64,000 nucleotides of DNA, from the NCBI RefSeq assembly GCF_001905545.1, contig NZ_LIPD01000002.1, forward strand, positions 124,001 through 188,000, in the 5' to 3' direction. Positions 57,254 to 64,000 of the stretch are shown here, one piece after another. The position numbers and the translations under genes are program-made. Every line of letters begins with the position of its first letter. Positions within the stretch are counted from its first letter, which is position 1. The DNA is from Streptomyces sp. CB02056 (GTDB lineage: Bacteria; Actinomycetota; Actinomycetes; Streptomycetales; Streptomycetaceae). The notes under the pieces are model-generated. The model made no database searches, had not been told where the DNA came from, and was given only the letters and a program-made list of their open reading frames with translations.

Positions 57254-57398
57254 CCGGATGCGCGAGGATGGGGGGCATGCCGAACCGTCTCGCGGACGCG
57301 ACCTCGCCGTACCTGCTCCAGCACGCCGACAACCCCGTGGACTGGTGGCCCTGGACGCCGGAGGCCTTCGAGGAGGCGCGGCGCCGCGGTGTGCCCGT
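57254..57398. repeat. Left 145-bp direct repeat (island boundary)
   Basis: Identical to 61207-61351 except for one base (C at 57263, G at 61216). It comprises 23 bp before the ATG and the first 122 bp of the yyaL-type gene. The copies are 3953 bp apart. Identity ends abruptly on both sides, as expected for attachment-site duplication. Confidence 0.92.
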
Positions 57399-57402
57399 GT
57401 AG
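57277..57402 (+). pseudogene. 41-codon 5' stub of the YyaL-type gene
   Basis: Starts exactly like the intact gene at 61230 ([16 protein letters not shown]...) and runs in frame to the end of the left direct repeat, where GTG-TAG ends it. The product lacks the thioredoxin motif. It is the disrupted original 5' end if the element came in to its right. Confidence 0.85.
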
Positions 57403-57499
57403 TCCTGACCTGGGATGTTTTCAAGGAGTGCTGGCGCGGACACGTGCGCAGGTGTACCGGGTAGGCCCGAGGTTGGCCAGTGCAAACGGCCGAGGATGG

Positions 57500-57781
57500 T
57501 CAGATCATGCTGAGGCCGATCTCGACCGCGAACGGAGCGGTCGTCTTGATCGTGCCCGTGAACACGTCCGCGTCGCAGTAGGAGCAGCTTGCGGGGTCGA
57601 GGACGTAGGGGTGGAGGAGCGGAACACCATTGGCACTCTGCTCTATCCGCCAGAAAGAGGCGGTGCTGGTCTGCGCGTACCGATCAGCACCCCGATCTAC
57701 GTAGTGGTGGACCGGTACGCCGCACAGGTCGCCGTCCATACCCAGCCGACCGGCCCGGGTTACATTGCGCCCCACGCGCAC
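57500..57781 (-). CDS. Doubtful small protein in the island
   Basis: Up to 93 residues. The C-terminal part ('DPASCSYCDADVFTGTIKTTAPFAVEIGLSMI') does not look like a GC-driven shadow frame, and contains a C-x-x-C pair. No motif is recognised, and no clear ribosome-binding site was found; an internal ATG at 57739 is an alternative start. Confidence 0.3.
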   Translation of the reverse strand: MRVGRNVTRAGRLGMDGDLCGVPVHHYVDRGADRYAQTSTASFWRIEQSANGVPLLHPYVLDPASCSYCDADVFTGTIKTTAPFAVEIGLSMI

Positions 57782-58111
57782 ACGTGCGGCTCGGGCAAGC
57801 TGCCCATCGAGCTGGCCGGCGGACGTAACTACACCCTCGGCCTAGACGAGCTGCTCCGACCCGAGCCAGATCCTTGCTGGCGGTACGTTGGATCCTGGCC
57901 CGCTCCTCCGCGCAGTGGAAGCGTCGTATGTGTGCGTGGAGCGGGGTCAAGTGGGGCTGGGATACCGCTCCGTACGGCGCAGGAACTGCGAGCCCAGTGC
58001 GGTCGGGGCGAGCGTCTGCACGAGGGAAGTGAGTACGAGCAGGGGCTGAACAGCGGGACAGCACCAGAACGCGGGTGCGCAGACTTTGGGCAGGACCAGG
58101 TACGTGAACGG

Positions 58112-58318
58112 TCAGCTGTTCGCGGCACTCCTGAATTTTCTGGGCCGACCGGCGCTCCTCTCACTGGACTTCCAGCCACCGGAGGCGATCGCATGCCCGG
58201 ACTGGGCCGCACCGGGCACGGCCAGGAACGCCCACAACGACCGTGGTCGGGCAGCGTCCGAGATCGCCGCGCCGAACGCGGCCAGGACTGTGACACCGAG
58301 AACGGCAATGGCTGCCAA
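58112..58318 (-). CDS. Small putative membrane protein in the island
   Basis: 68 residues from a TTG start. One hydrophobic N-terminal helix ('AAIAVLGVTVLAAFGAAIS') and a basic tail. It starts 3 bp after the stop of the next minus-strand frame (58322-58540), with AGGACCAAGG upstream, so the two may be coupled. Function unknown. Confidence 0.35.
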   Translation of the reverse strand: MAAIAVLGVTVLAAFGAAISDAARPRSLWAFLAVPGAAQSGHAIASGGWKSSERSAGRPRKFRSAANS

Positions 58319-58321
58319 CGG

Positions 58322-58540
58322 TCAGAGCCTTGGTCCTGCCCGGGTCTGGTTCTGGCAGTGCTGGTCGAATAAGGTGCCGTTGTTGTGGCGATTTCCTGCG
58401 TCCTCAGCGAGGTGCCGGATCAACCAGTCGACCTGCTCCACGCCGATTCGGATCTCCCGGTAGAGGTCCGCGATCTCGGCGGCCAGGCTGCCTCGGATCT
58501 GAACGGGGTGGGTGAGCCAGGCATCCGAGGCTTCGAACAT
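58322..58540 (-). CDS. Small helical protein in the island
   Basis: 72 residues from ATG 58540. The sequence 'GSLAAEIADLYREIRIGVEQVDWLIRHLAEDAGN' reads as an amphipathic helical protein with natural codon use, unlike random high-GC frames. No family recognised. It lies downstream of the ParB-like gene on the same strand and just upstream of a small membrane protein. Confidence 0.35.
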   Translation of the reverse strand: MFEASDAWLTHPVQIRGSLAAEIADLYREIRIGVEQVDWLIRHLAEDAGNRHNNGTLFDQHCQNQTRAGPRL

Positions 58541-58731
58541 TGCCCAGCGTGCCGCCGGACTCCCCGCCACCTCCCCGCGGCACCGCCACCGTCACCCTCG
58601 TCCGGCACGCCGCCGTCCCCCAACTCCTCGGCGGCAACCCCCGCGCGCTGGCCAGTGCCAACCTGGACGCCTTCGGCTGCGGCCCAAATGGACCCGGGTA
58701 CGCGCGAGCAGGATGTGCCAGACAGGGCTGC

Positions 58732-59724
58732 CTACTGAGCCAGAGAAAATGGAAGTGCGCTGTCGTGCGCGCCTCGAGCTCGCTGAGCACGCTGTTGAGG
58801 GGCGATGCTGGGGAGGCTCTCGAGCCTCGGTACGCCTGAGCTTCGATGGACGCTTGAAGGGGCGAAGCGCTTGACGTCAGGAAGGCGTTCGCTCGGCTTC
58901 ATGCTGGCGATTTCCCAGGTGGATTGGGTCGCCCACAGGTTCCAGCACTTGATGATCATGCCCATTTGCAGGGCGCTGATGGTACTCCCGCGCCGAGGCC
59001 GGTTGGGATTGTTGAACCAGCGACGTAGAACCCAGCGAGGATCCTTCGTTCCGATGTTCGCACCTGAGGCCAGGCCTTCGATGAACTCGATGGATGCATC
59101 AGCATCCCCACCTCCGCGCGAGATCAGGTAGGCGCATGCGAGGGACGCTGCAGGTGCAGCATGCAGGCCAGTCCTGAGCGTGTACATCAGTGGGAGGAAA
59201 TCCGGCAGATCTCGGTATCGTGCGTCATAGAACCTAAGGATCTCGGACGTGGTGTACCGAGTGTTTCGCCAGGAGCTCCACGGAGATTTCGTGCGCTCTT
59301 CATCGTACAGGTGAAGCAGTCGAACGGCTGAGCAGATCTCCTTGCGGCCGCGCTCAACTCCTACCAGGCCTAGGGCCAAGGCCATCGGTCGCGCTTTCCC
59401 GTTGTCCATGTTTGCGGCTGAATCATGGGGAACATCTCGCGAGACCAGGAAGGAACGCGCAGTGTCGCTAATGACCACTGCCTCAAGTCGGTGCTGACCC
59501 TGGAGGCATGCTCCGTGGTCGCATAGTGAGATGACTTCAGGGATGCGGTCATCCCAGCCGCCGGAGGTCATGTCGCGAGCAAGTCGCTTTGCGTGCGCGG
59601 GATCGAGGCGTCGTAGGTTGCACCCGTGTGTGCGTGTGAGCCGAAGGATGTCAGCGGCCTCGGTAGGGGTGATCAGCTCCCGCATGGGCATCGGCAATAC
59701 CGCCTGCTCGGGAACGCGGTTCAT
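58732..59724 (-). CDS. ParB-like nuclease-fold protein of phage/element type
   Basis: 330 residues from ATG 59724 (GTG 59730 and an ATG at 59787 are alternatives). 'ITPTEAADILRLTRTHGCNLRRLDPAHAKRLARDMTSGGW' followed by 'GACLQGQHRLEAVVIS' matches the ParB/Srx-like N-terminal domain, with the GQHRL motif replacing GxRR/GERR. 'ANMDNGKARPMALALGL' is another block found in the actinophage and plasmid group of these proteins. The role in such elements is not established. The helical C-terminus has no known domain. This is the only island gene with clear family membership. Confidence 0.7.
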   Translation of the reverse strand: MNRVPEQAVLPMPMRELITPTEAADILRLTRTHGCNLRRLDPAHAKRLARDMTSGGWDDRIPEVISLCDHGACLQGQHRLEAVVISDTARSFLVSRDVPHDSAANMDNGKARPMALALGLVGVERGRKEICSAVRLLHLYDEERTKSPWSSWRNTRYTTSEILRFYDARYRDLPDFLPLMYTLRTGLHAAPAASLACAYLISRGGGDADASIEFIEGLASGANIGTKDPRWVLRRWFNNPNRPRRGSTISALQMGMIIKCWNLWATQSTWEIASMKPSERLPDVKRFAPSSVHRSSGVPRLESLPSIAPQQRAQRARGAHDSALPFSLAQ

Positions 59725-59974
59725 GATCACGACTGTTGGGCTCCAACCTGGGGTTCGGGGTTTGCGGGCTGCGCTCGCCCATATCAACAGGAGGGTTGGG
59801 CCAAGTCCAAGCCAGTGTCACCCGTCCAAGTGACGTATCACCCCTATGATGGGATGGCTTGCTTGGCGGATCGGAGCATCAGTGCGAGTCCAGGTGTCCA
59901 TGGCGCAAGCGGCCAGCCGGCTGGCGGGGAAGCAGAGTCCGGCTGGCCGCTTGCCACTGATGCAGCTGGTGTGC

Positions 59975-60313
59975 TCAGTCGATGAAGCGACGAAGAGTCG
60001 CGAACGTCCGGCTGAGAGGGTTGTGCATCCATGAGATTGCCGTCAGGTCTTCGGCGTCGATGTGAAGCGCGACCCTGCGGATGATGGCTGTGGCTACCGA
60101 AATTGCCACCCTGGATAGCAGGAGGACTGCGACTCTCCTGCTCGTGTTGCAGCTATTGGCGGAGTTCCGATCTACCTTGTGGACCGGCGGGCCGCAGACG
60201 GGTTCTTGGTGGCCGGAGCGTACGGCAGCCGCGGAGAATGAAAATGCTTCACGCGTGCCGCTGGCGCGAATTGCCGATGGCTTTTCGGGGACTGGGCGTC
60301 CAAGATGAATCAC
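59975..60313 (-). CDS. Doubtful frame in the island
   Basis: Up to 112 residues; the C-terminal part ('VAISVATAIIRRVALHIDAEDLTAISWMHNPLSRTFATLRRFID') looks protein-like, but no start with a ribosome-binding site or family match was identified. Confidence 0.25.
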   Translation of the reverse strand: MIHLGRPVPEKPSAIRASGTREAFSFSAAAVRSGHQEPVCGPPVHKVDRNSANSCNTSRRVAVLLLSRVAISVATAIIRRVALHIDAEDLTAISWMHNPLSRTFATLRRFID

Positions 60314-60345
60314 GACAGGCCTCCTTCTTGTGGGACTGGCTGTCT

Positions 60346-60376
60346 GGCAGGGGCCCTCCGCTAAAGGGTCCCTGCC
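60346..60376. terminator. Hairpin in the island
   Basis: GGCAGGGGCCCT (60346-60357) pairs with AGGGTCCCTGCC (60365-60376), 12 bp with one G-U pair. Confidence 0.55.
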
Positions 60377-60979
60377 GCCCTCATGCCCGCTTCGGTGGAC
60401 GTGGGGGCGGGATATGAACTACTGCCGTCTAATCTGATGAATTTGAGATCAGATGCGGCAGTTGCTGCCTGTGCGGCTTTTCCCGTGAGATGAGCTGCAT
60501 CTGAAGCCTTGTAACGCAGATTGATGTTCGGGGTTACTGTGAGGATCTCTCCCGGGTGATTGATGCCCTCTGGTGGCTCCCCGTGGTGTAGTCGCCAGTG
60601 CCAGGATCGTTCTGCGCTTGACTCGACCAGCTTTGGATGGGCTCAACGTTGACCTGGGGCCTGCGCCGGCGGTAGTGACCGGTAGGACCCGTCCCGTCCC
60701 GCATCCGATGGTGCGGGGTGCCGCGATTCGACGTCACCAGATCCTGTCTGAAGCCGCTCCCTAGCAGTGTTCTACTGGGAGGGCTGCGGTCCCAAGTGCC
60801 TGTTCACGGGGGATCTGTGTGGTTGGGGAGCGTAGTCGCTTGTCTTGTTGGTGGTGGTGACGGCGGGGTGGCTTCAAGGCATGCTGCTGAGGGGATGTGA
60901 AACCGGGGTGGCGCAGTGGACTGGTGGGCGAGCCGGTGCACCTCGTTCTCTTGACGACGCTCGGCTTGATGGCCGAACG

Positions 60980-61180
60980 TCAGCGAGGGCTCGGAGGTGA
61001 GGCGGAGGACGGCTCGGTTACGTTCCTGGCTGCTGAGACATGCCTTTGTGGGGTGAAGCAAAGTGATGCCGTGCTTCCCCTCGGGCGGGCCCAGGGCTGG
61101 CGCCGCCATGATGGGAGTAGCCGCGCATCTTCGGTCTTGGTCTTCGGTAGAGCCACATCGACGCCATTCACTGAGATCCT
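60980..61180 (-). pseudogene. Possible tyrosine-recombinase (integrase) fragment
   Basis: On the minus strand 'ISVNGVDVALPKTKTEDARLLPSW' recalls the beta-strand segment 'L.vp.TKT..s.R.vpLp' of phage-type integrases. No catalytic R-H-R-Y box follows in frame. It directly abuts the right direct repeat, where an integrase gene would be expected. Weak evidence, by pattern only. Confidence 0.25.
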
Positions 61181-61206
61181 TGACGTGGTGTAAGGCCGCA
61201 TGGGGC

Positions 61207-61351
61207 CCGGATGCGGGAGGATGGGGGGCATGCCGAACCGTCTCGCGGACGCGACCTCGCCGTACCTGCTCCAGCACGCCGACAACCCCGTGGACTGGTG
61301 GCCCTGGACGCCGGAGGCCTTCGAGGAGGCGCGGCGCCGCGGTGTGCCCGT
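61207..61351. repeat. Right 145-bp direct repeat (island boundary)
   Basis: Partner of 57254-57398 (144 of 145 identical). It contains the promoter-proximal bases and first 122 bp of the intact YyaL-type gene, so that gene remains whole. Confidence 0.92.
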
Positions 61352-63272
61352 TCTGCTGTCGGTCGGTTACGCCGCGTGTCACTGGTGTCATGTCATGGCT
61401 CACGAGAGCTTCGAGGACGCCGGGCTCGCCGAGTACCTCAACGAGCGGTTCGTCCCGGTCAAGGTGGACCGGGAGGAGCGGCCGGACGTCGACGCCGTGT
61501 ACATGGAGGCGGTGCAGGCCGCGACCGGGCAGGGCGGGTGGCCGATGACGGTGTTCCTCACGCCCGACAAGGAGCCGTTCTATTTCGGCACCTACTTCCC
61601 GCCGCAGCCCCGGCACGGGATGCCGTCCTTCCGGCAGGTGCTGGAGGGTGTGGAGGCCGCCTGGCGGGACCGGCGGGAGGAGGTCGGCGAGGTCGCCGGG
61701 CGGATCCGGGCCGACCTCGCCCAGCGGGCCGCCGTGTACTCGGCCGGTGCCCACAACCCGCCCGGCGAGGCGGATCTGCACCAGGCGCTGGTGGCCCTCA
61801 GCCGGGACTTCGACCAGAGCCGCGGCGGCTTCGGCGGCGCGCCGAAGTTCCCGCCGGCCATGGTGCTGGAGTTCCTGCTGCGCCACCACGCCCGGACCGG
61901 CTCGGAGGCGGCCTTGGAGATGGCCGTCCGCACCGGTGAGGCGATGGCCCGCGGCGGCATCCACGACCAGCTCGGCGGCGGCTTCGCCCGGTACGCGGTG
62001 GACGCCGGCTGGGTGGTGCCGCACTTCGAGAAGATGCTGTACGACAATGCCCTGCTGCTGCGCGCCTACCTGCACCTGTGGCGGGCCACCGGATCGGCCC
62101 TGGCCCGCCGGGTCGCGCTCTCCACGGCGGACTTCCTGCTGCGCGAACTCCGCACGCCCGAGGGTGCGTTCGCCTCCGCCCTGGACGCCGACAGCCTGGA
62201 CGAGGAGACCGGGCAGTCCGCCGAGGGCGCGTACTACGTGTGGGAGCCCGGCCAGCTGGTCGACCTGCTCGGCCCCGCCGACGCGGCCACCGCCGCCCGG
62301 CTGTTCACCGTCACCGCGGAGGGCACCTTCGAACACGGCACCTCGGTGCTCCAACTCCTCGCCGACCCCGAGGACTTCGCCGAGTACGAGACGATCCGGG
62401 CGCGGCTGGCCGAGGCCCGGGCGGCCCGCCCCGCCCCGGCCCGGGACGACAAGGTGGTCGCCGCCTGGAACGGCCTGGCCGTCGCCGCGCTCGCCGAGAC
62501 CGGCGCGCTGCTGGACCGCCCCGACCTGGTCGAGGCCGCCGAACGCGCCGCCGACCTGCTGCTGGCCGTCCACCTCACCCCCGACGGCCGGCTGCTGCGC
62601 ACCTCCCGGGACGGCCGGGCCGGTGCCAACGCCGGCGTGCTGGAGGACTACGCGGACACCGCCGAGGGCTTCCTCGCGCTGTACGCCGTCACCGGCGACG
62701 CCTCCTGGCTCCAGCTGGCGGGCGGCCTGCTCGACACCGTGCTCAAGCACTTCACCGACGAGGCCTCCGGCGCGCTCTACGACACCGCCGACGACGCCGA
62801 GGAGCTGATCCGCCGCCCGCAGGACCCGACCGACAACGCCACCCCGTCCGGCTGGACGGCCGCCGCCGGCGCCCTGCTCACGTACGCCGCGTACACCGGC
62901 TCCGACCGGCACCGCACGGCCGCCGAACGGGCCCTCGGCGTGGTCGGCGCCCTCGCCGGCCGGGCACCGCGGTTCATCGGCTGGGGCCTCGCCGTCGCCG
63001 AGGCGCTGCTCGACGGGCCGCGCGAGGTCGCCGTGGTCGGCCCGGACGGCGACCCGGCCACGGCGGCGCTGCGACGGGCCGCGCTGCTCGGGACGGCGCC
63101 GGGAGCGGTGGTCGCGGTCGGCGCGCCCGGGGAGCCCGAGGTGCCGCTGCTGGCCGACCGGCCGCTGGTCGGCGGCGCCCCCGCGGCGTACGTCTGCCGG
63201 CACTTCGCCTGCGACGCCCCGACCACCGATCCGGCGGAACTGGCCGGGAAGCTGGGCGTGGCGGTCGAGTAG
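61230..63272 (+). CDS. Thioredoxin-domain protein, YyaL/SSP411 family
   Basis: 680 residues. N-terminal DUF255 thioredoxin fold: '[24 protein letters not shown]', then '[42 protein letters not shown]' with the CxxC active site, '[26 protein letters not shown]', followed by an (alpha/alpha)6 barrel-like region with '[13 protein letters not shown]' and '[13 protein letters not shown]'. The family is widespread and its substrate is not established. The first 122 bp are within the island's right direct repeat, so its promoter and start may be element-derived. Confidence 0.92.
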   Translation: MPNRLADATSPYLLQHADNPVDWWPWTPEAFEEARRRGVPVLLSVGYAACHWCHVMAHESFEDAGLAEYLNERFVPVKVDREERPDVDAVYMEAVQAATGQGGWPMTVFLTPDKEPFYFGTYFPPQPRHGMPSFRQVLEGVEAAWRDRREEVGEVAGRIRADLAQRAAVYSAGAHNPPGEADLHQALVALSRDFDQSRGGFGGAPKFPPAMVLEFLLRHHARTGSEAALEMAVRTGEAMARGGIHDQLGGGFARYAVDAGWVVPHFEKMLYDNALLLRAYLHLWRATGSALARRVALSTADFLLRELRTPEGAFASALDADSLDEETGQSAEGAYYVWEPGQLVDLLGPADAATAARLFTVTAEGTFEHGTSVLQLLADPEDFAEYETIRARLAEARAARPAPARDDKVVAAWNGLAVAALAETGALLDRPDLVEAAERAADLLLAVHLTPDGRLLRTSRDGRAGANAGVLEDYADTAEGFLALYAVTGDASWLQLAGGLLDTVLKHFTDEASGALYDTADDAEELIRRPQDPTDNATPSGWTAAAGALLTYAAYTGSDRHRTAAERALGVVGALAGRAPRFIGWGLAVAEALLDGPREVAVVGPDGDPATAALRRAALLGTAPGAVVAVGAPGEPEVPLLADRPLVGGAPAAYVCRHFACDAPTTDPAELAGKLGVAVE

Positions 63273-63381
63273 CGGGCGTCCCGGCGGGGGCGGGCAAGCC
63301 GTCGACGGTGGGGCGGGCAGGGGTTCGGCGGCGGCCGGATAATCGTTGGCGAGCGGGGTCCGGCCGGGTCCACCATGGGCC

Positions 63382-64000
63382 ATGACCTGGACTTTCAGCA
63401 CCTCCCTCGACGAGTTCCGCGACCAGGCGGGCGTTTTCCTGGCCGCCCGCCCTGCCGAGAACACCGTCCTGCTCACCATCGCGCACCGGCTGGCCGAGTC
63501 CGGCCTGACGGTGTTCGGCGAGCCGCCGGTCTTCGGCTGGTGGCGGGCCGAGCAGGGAGGTCCGGTCGCGGGCGCCTTCCTCCAGACGCCGCCGTTCGCC
63601 CCCCGGCTCTCCTTCATGCCGCCGGCCGCGGCCGCCGAACTGGCGACCGGCCTGGCCGCCGCCGGAGCCGGCTTCACCACGGTGGCCGGGGTCGGCGGGG
63701 GAGCCGAAGCGGTCCGCGCCTTCGCCGCCGCTTGGACGGCGGCCACCGGCACCGAACAGTCCGTCCGCGTCGACGAACGGCTCTACCGGCTCGGCGAGTT
63801 GACCGACCCACCGCGCCCGCCCGCAGGCCGCCACCGGCTGGCCGAACCGGCCGACCGCGAACTGGCGATCCGCTGGTACCAGGAGTTCCTGGCCGAGGTC
63901 GAGGTCGAACTCCCCGACGTCCCAAGGGCGGTGGACGAGCGGACCGCGAACGGCTGCCTGCACCTGTGGGAGGACGGCGGCCGCCCGGTCGCCCTGGCCG
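63382..64000 (+). CDS. GNAT-like acetyltransferase, N-terminal part
   Basis: 206 codons are visible before the window ends. The protein starts 'MTWTFSTSLDEFRDQAGVFLAARPAENTVLLTIAHRLAESG', with 'FGWWRAEQGGPVAGAFLQTPP' and later 'LHLWEDGGRPVALA'; this matches the bacterial GNAT proteins that have an extra N-terminal domain before the acetyltransferase core. The acetyl-CoA loop lies beyond the window. ATG at 63382 is preferred; another ATG at 63374 is out of frame. Confidence 0.75.
   Translation, partial: MTWTFSTSLDEFRDQAGVFLAARPAENTVLLTIAHRLAESGLTVFGEPPVFGWWRAEQGGPVAGAFLQTPPFAPRLSFMPPAAAAELATGLAAAGAGFTTVAGVGGGAEAVRAFAAAWTAATGTEQSVRVDERLYRLGELTDPPRPPAGRHRLAEPADRELAIRWYQEFLAEVEVELPDVPRAVDERTANGCLHLWEDGGRPVALA

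Larger units (their letters stand above)
57399..61206. mobile_element. Putative integrated element or relic, 3.8 kb, lower GC
   Basis: The segment between the direct repeats is visibly less GC-rich and lacks the codon bias of its surroundings. It carries a ParB-like protein, three or four small unrecognised minus-strand frames, a terminator-like hairpin and perhaps a decayed integrase at its right end. No intact recombinase, replication or transfer gene is present. 57403-58111 holds only one doubtful frame; 58541-58731 is a short GC-rich patch of unknown origin; 59725-61206 has no convincing gene. Confidence 0.7.

Noticed and set aside
58540..58839. Plus-strand frame 'TVTLVRHAAVPQLLGG...' in the island
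   Set aside because: Looks protein-like over 40 residues but matches no family I can name and has no clear start; possibly a gene fragment, not annotated.

Overview
The window is 64 kb of very GC-rich actinobacterial chromosome, almost certainly from Streptomycetaceae (Streptomyces or Kitasatospora). Pointers are the bldA-type tRNA-Leu(UAA), mycothiol S-conjugate amidase (Mca), an Rpf/LysM secreted protein behind a ydaO-type c-di-AMP riboswitch, the eno-ftsB-DUF501-ppx block, many apparently leaderless genes, and a SapB-like class III lanthipeptide locus. I noticed no in-frame TTA codon in any recognised gene, as expected where TTA is reserved for bldA control.

Layout. 1-7.9 kb: 3' part of mfd, a DUF4352 lipoprotein, an orphan N6-adenine-methylase-like protein, a small membrane protein and a Ser/Thr protein kinase. 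7.9-10.2 kb: a 2.3 kb stretch without an intact gene, built from three families of degenerate repeats, an IS5-like transposase relic and a 148-bp MITE-like insertion. 10.2-31 kb: housekeeping genes (mazG, a P450, rpf, eno, ftsB, ppx, ndh, an FtsX-type ABC transporter, bldA, a Bax-inhibitor-like protein, thiolase, GDSL hydrolase, cystathionine beta-synthase). 31-44 kb: L,D-transpeptidase, ECF sigma factor, cupin, msrA, cystathionine gamma-synthase, MarR regulator, threonine dehydratase, a DrrAB-like exporter behind palindromic operators, greA, DUF4307 and mca. 44.3-57.2 kb: the lanthipeptide region. 57.25-61.35 kb: a lower-GC island bounded by a 145-bp direct repeat. 61.2-64 kb: a YyaL-type thioredoxin-domain protein and a truncated GNAT-like gene.

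The lanthipeptide region is the main accessory system. A class III synthetase (LanKC, 855 aa) is followed by four tandem precursor genes of only 28 codons each, with nearly identical leaders and cores ending S-S-x-S-x-x-S/N-C, which fits the labionin motif SxxSxxxC. A terminator-like hairpin follows, then an FtsX-type permease, an MFS transporter, a prolyl-oligopeptidase-family protein and an ABC ATPase. Every precursor has exactly one proline, directly before the core, so the peptidase could release four related nine-residue products. A sensor kinase, an ArsR-like regulator and a NarL-type response regulator (RamR-like position) lie upstream.

The island carries a ParB-like protein, small unrecognised frames and perhaps a decayed integrase. 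Its direct repeat is the promoter-proximal 5' end of the yyaL-type gene, so the event left a 41-codon stub on the left and a complete gene on the right. Regulatory sites that can be read directly include the riboswitch, two Rex-like operators before ndh, PadR-style palindromes before the exporter, and many hairpin terminators.
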